Below are positions 62,402 to 64,000 of a stretch of DNA of 64,000 bases, piece by piece. This stretch comes from Niabella agricola (lineage in GTDB: Bacteria > Bacteroidota > Bacteroidia > Chitinophagales > Chitinophagaceae): NCBI RefSeq assembly GCF_021538615.1, contig NZ_JAJHIZ010000003.1:868001-932000 (forward strand), in the 5' to 3' direction. Numbering within the stretch: position 1 is the first letter of the stretch; every line of letters starts with the position of its first letter. A program made the translations under genes and the position numbers. A model generated the notes under the pieces. It saw nothing but the letters and a program-made list of their open reading frames with translations. It did no database searches and was not told the DNA's origin.

Positions 62402-62890
62402 ATGCATATAATTGACGAAGCGGGCATCCTGGCACTGGCCACCCGGCTACAGCGACTGAGCGAGCGCATCCGCAAACAGGGACATGAAGTATACCAGGCC
62501 TGCGGCATTGACTTTGACCCCAAATGGTTTCCCGTGATTTACGCGCTTCATAAAAAAAGCGTGCTGGGTGTAATGGAGCTGGCGGGGGAAATCGGATACA
62601 CCCACCCTTCTACCATCAGTCTTTTAAAGGAGCTGGAGAAAAAAAAGCTGATCCGTTCAAAAAAACACCCGGCCGACGAGCGAAAACGCCTCCTGAGCCT
62701 TTCTTCCCAGGGGCAGTTACTGGTAGCAAAAATGCAGCCGGTATGGACATTGCTGGTGCAGGCCATTACACAGGTAACCGATACACGGAACAACCTGTTT
62801 AAATCCATTGTGGAAGTAGAGCAACAGCTGGGCCAGACCGCATTGGTAGATGCTGCATTACAGTTGCAGCAGAAAAGAACCGGCGGCTAA
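62402..62890 (+). CDS. MarR-family transcriptional regulator
   Basis: 162 residues from the ATG at 62402; in-frame upstream codons overlap the GNAT gene. Winged helix-turn-helix: SVLGVMELAGEIGYTHPSTISLLKELEKKKLIRSKKHPADERKRLLSLSSQG in order, with the typical wing DERKR. An N-terminal helix (about 1-40) provides dimerisation. Probably regulates the GNAT operon in which it lies. Confidence 0.88.
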   Translation: MHIIDEAGILALATRLQRLSERIRKQGHEVYQACGIDFDPKWFPVIYALHKKSVLGVMELAGEIGYTHPSTISLLKELEKKKLIRSKKHPADERKRLLSLSSQGQLLVAKMQPVWTLLVQAITQVTDTRNNLFKSIVEVEQQLGQTALVDAALQLQQKRTGG

Positions 62891-62987
62891 GCCAGCAATA
62901 CCCGGAGTTTCTTTTTGAATTCCGGAAGCCGCGAACCGCCGGTTGACATAACCAGATTGAGGATTGGTGATTTCCGGCCGGCCTGCC

Positions 62988-63638
62988 CTATGCATTCCGG
63001 GAACCTTCCGCTTCCCGGTAGCACCAGCGGATGATCTGCTCTATCGCTTTAAAAATCTGTTCCCGCCCCTTTTTGGCAGTAGCATCAATACCGCAGATCG
63101 TATTGTTATGATACCGGGAATGCAGGGTAATGTAGTAAATCGCCGACACGAGGAGCGCGTTCACCGCCCGGAAGTTTACCGAAGATCCTTTAAAATACTT
63201 ATCAGACAGCTTGAACAGCTGTTCACCAAAGCGTTCGCGCTCACCCAGAATATCCTGTAGCAGCGGGTTCTTTTCACTCAATTCCCACAGGATGATGTGC
63301 TGCATCTCCGGCGAATGCTCCAGGAATGTAAACTGCCCTTTTAAAATCTCTATTACCGTTTCTGCCGGCAGGTCGGTAAGCGGCGACTGCTCCGTTATTA
63401 ACTCCGTGCGCTTCCAGAAATCATTTTCTTTCAGATACGCGTCAATCAGGCCACTCAAACTTCCGTAATAATTATAGATGAGTTTTTTATCAAGCTTTGC
63501 ATGCGCCGCAATACGATGTGCTTTTAACGCCTTGTACCCGTCTTTCTCAAGGATTGCCCCTACCGAATGCAGCAATTTTTGCATGGATTTCTGCTTATCC
63601 CGCTTCGGCTCCTGTGTATTTTTTTGTTTTGTTTTCAT
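62988..63638 (-). CDS. TetR/AcrR-family transcriptional regulator
   Basis: 216 residues from the ATG at 63636-63638; a TTG five codons earlier is an alternative. N-terminal helix-turn-helix ILEKDGYKALKAHRIAAHAKLDKKLIYNYYGSLSGL in order, where the IAAHAKLDKKLIYNYYG part is the recognition region. The rest is helical ligand-binding and dimerisation domain. The ligand is unknown. Its upstream region holds a strong palindrome at 63824-63845. Confidence 0.88.
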   Translation of the reverse strand: MKTKQKNTQEPKRDKQKSMQKLLHSVGAILEKDGYKALKAHRIAAHAKLDKKLIYNYYGSLSGLIDAYLKENDFWKRTELITEQSPLTDLPAETVIEILKGQFTFLEHSPEMQHIILWELSEKNPLLQDILGERERFGEQLFKLSDKYFKGSSVNFRAVNALLVSAIYYITLHSRYHNNTICGIDATAKKGREQIFKAIEQIIRWCYREAEGSRNA

Positions 63639-63823
63639 GGTAACAAACTTCAAAGGCCATGATGGTTGGGAAGCAGGCCCCCGGGACCCGCATTAGATAT
63701 ATTAGAAATATTTTCAACAAAAAACTAAATATTTACAAAAAATAGACCCGGCTTTTGCACACAACACGCAATTCTCAGCAAGTAAGTATATTTTTTCAAT
63801 TATCCGGAACTGCTTAATCGTTT

Positions 63824-63845
63824 TAAGTCAACGGCCGGTGACTTA
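63824..63845. promoter_or_regulatory. 22-bp near-perfect palindromic operator candidate
   Basis: Arms TAAGTCA and TGACTTA surround a centre containing the palindrome CGGCCG; 20 of 22 positions are symmetric. It lies 15 bp upstream of a TACCTTTG box, over the expected -33 region. Confidence 0.55.
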
Positions 63846-63860
63846 TAATGATTAAAGATA

Positions 63861-63868
63861 TACCTTTG
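63861..63868 (+). promoter_or_regulatory. -7 box (TACCTTTG) at the right end
   Basis: Perfect TAnnTTTG on the plus strand; the downstream gene lies outside the window. Confidence 0.4.
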
Positions 63869-64000
63869 CTTCATTCAAAATTGCAGAACCTGTAAAAAAT
63901 TTACGATTCCTGTTTTTTTGATGCAAATGTGCCGTTGCTAGTTAAAACAAGCCAACTGAGGTGCTTTTGAGACGCATGGTAGCTACAGGTTGATAATGGA

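Larger units (their letters stand above)
63639..64000. other. non-coding region at the right end of the window
   Basis: About 360 bp with no gene. AT-rich, with TAAATATTTA (63726-63735, a perfect 10-bp palindrome), the large palindrome at 63824-63845 and a TACCTTTG box at 63861-63868. It probably forms the promoter region of a plus-strand gene beyond the window. Confidence 0.5.

Overview
The window looks like a chromosomal segment of a Bacteroidota bacterium, most likely of the Chitinophagaceae (Niabella-like; an inference from gene content, not a database match). The evidence is a SusC/SusD pair with FecR and an ECF sigma factor, DUF4251 and DUF4230 proteins, a GMC oxidoreductase with a gluconate 2-dehydrogenase subunit 3, many signal-peptide and lipobox proteins, weak ribosome-binding sites, and repeated TAnnTTTG boxes, the -7 element of Bacteroidota housekeeping promoters. 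No rRNA, prophage or CRISPR array is visible. There is one tRNA and one intact insertion sequence.

Layout. 0.1-9.8 kb: a dihydrofolate-reductase-like gene divergent from an HxlR regulator, then housekeeping genes (map, rsmE, dnaB, rsmG), an ankyrin protein, a DUF1772 membrane protein, an FkbM methyltransferase and hypotheticals. 10-18.9 kb: secreted M28 and M1 metallopeptidases, the cbpA/cbpM co-chaperone pair, ung, pyrD and a TerC protein. 19.2-20.6 kb: a complete IS3-family element with inverted repeats and a CAA target duplication. 20.8-24 kb: a DUF4251 lipoprotein, an overlapping pair made of a possible papain-like secreted protein and a lipoprotein, and a glutamine-amidotransferase-like protein. 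24.2-30.5 kb: two tandem Tat-exported Gfo/Idh/MocA proteins and a DUF4230 protein, divergent from a GMC dehydrogenase and its small subunit, which looks like a periplasmic sugar or polyol oxidation module. 30.8-34.9 kb: phzF-like gene, dnaG, tag, tRNA-Val with a clear promoter and terminator, and a decayed GIY-YIG nuclease. 35-38.8 kb: an alpha/beta hydrolase, a membrane protein, a lipoprotein and a LytTR response regulator.

38.9-52.6 kb is a sulfated-substrate utilisation locus: a large periplasmic-sensor histidine kinase (with the LytTR regulator next to it), a sulfatase, SusD, SusC, FecR and an ECF sigma factor on the minus strand, and a second sulfatase divergent from them. No glycoside hydrolase or polysaccharide lyase is present. 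53-59 kb holds pckA and then a methionine operon, metY-metX-hom, preceded by a SAM-I riboswitch with its terminator. Between that terminator and metY lies a 35-codon open reading frame ending in a dense Cys/Met run (CCCICCM) with hairpins around the Cys codons. This possible second, translation-dependent control layer is the most interesting candidate in the window. 59-63.6 kb: tsaD, a MacB-like permease, a GNAT/MarR pair and a TetR regulator. The window ends in a non-coding region with a 22-bp near-perfect palindrome placed just upstream of a TACCTTTG box.

Two families of degenerate intergenic repeats recur: tracts built on 'GCAACG..GCAAAG' and 'ACAAAG..TTTGTGG' words, and word-like tracts such as 'TTCTGATTTCTGACTTC' or 'CTTTAAACCTTAAAC', mostly just downstream of genes.
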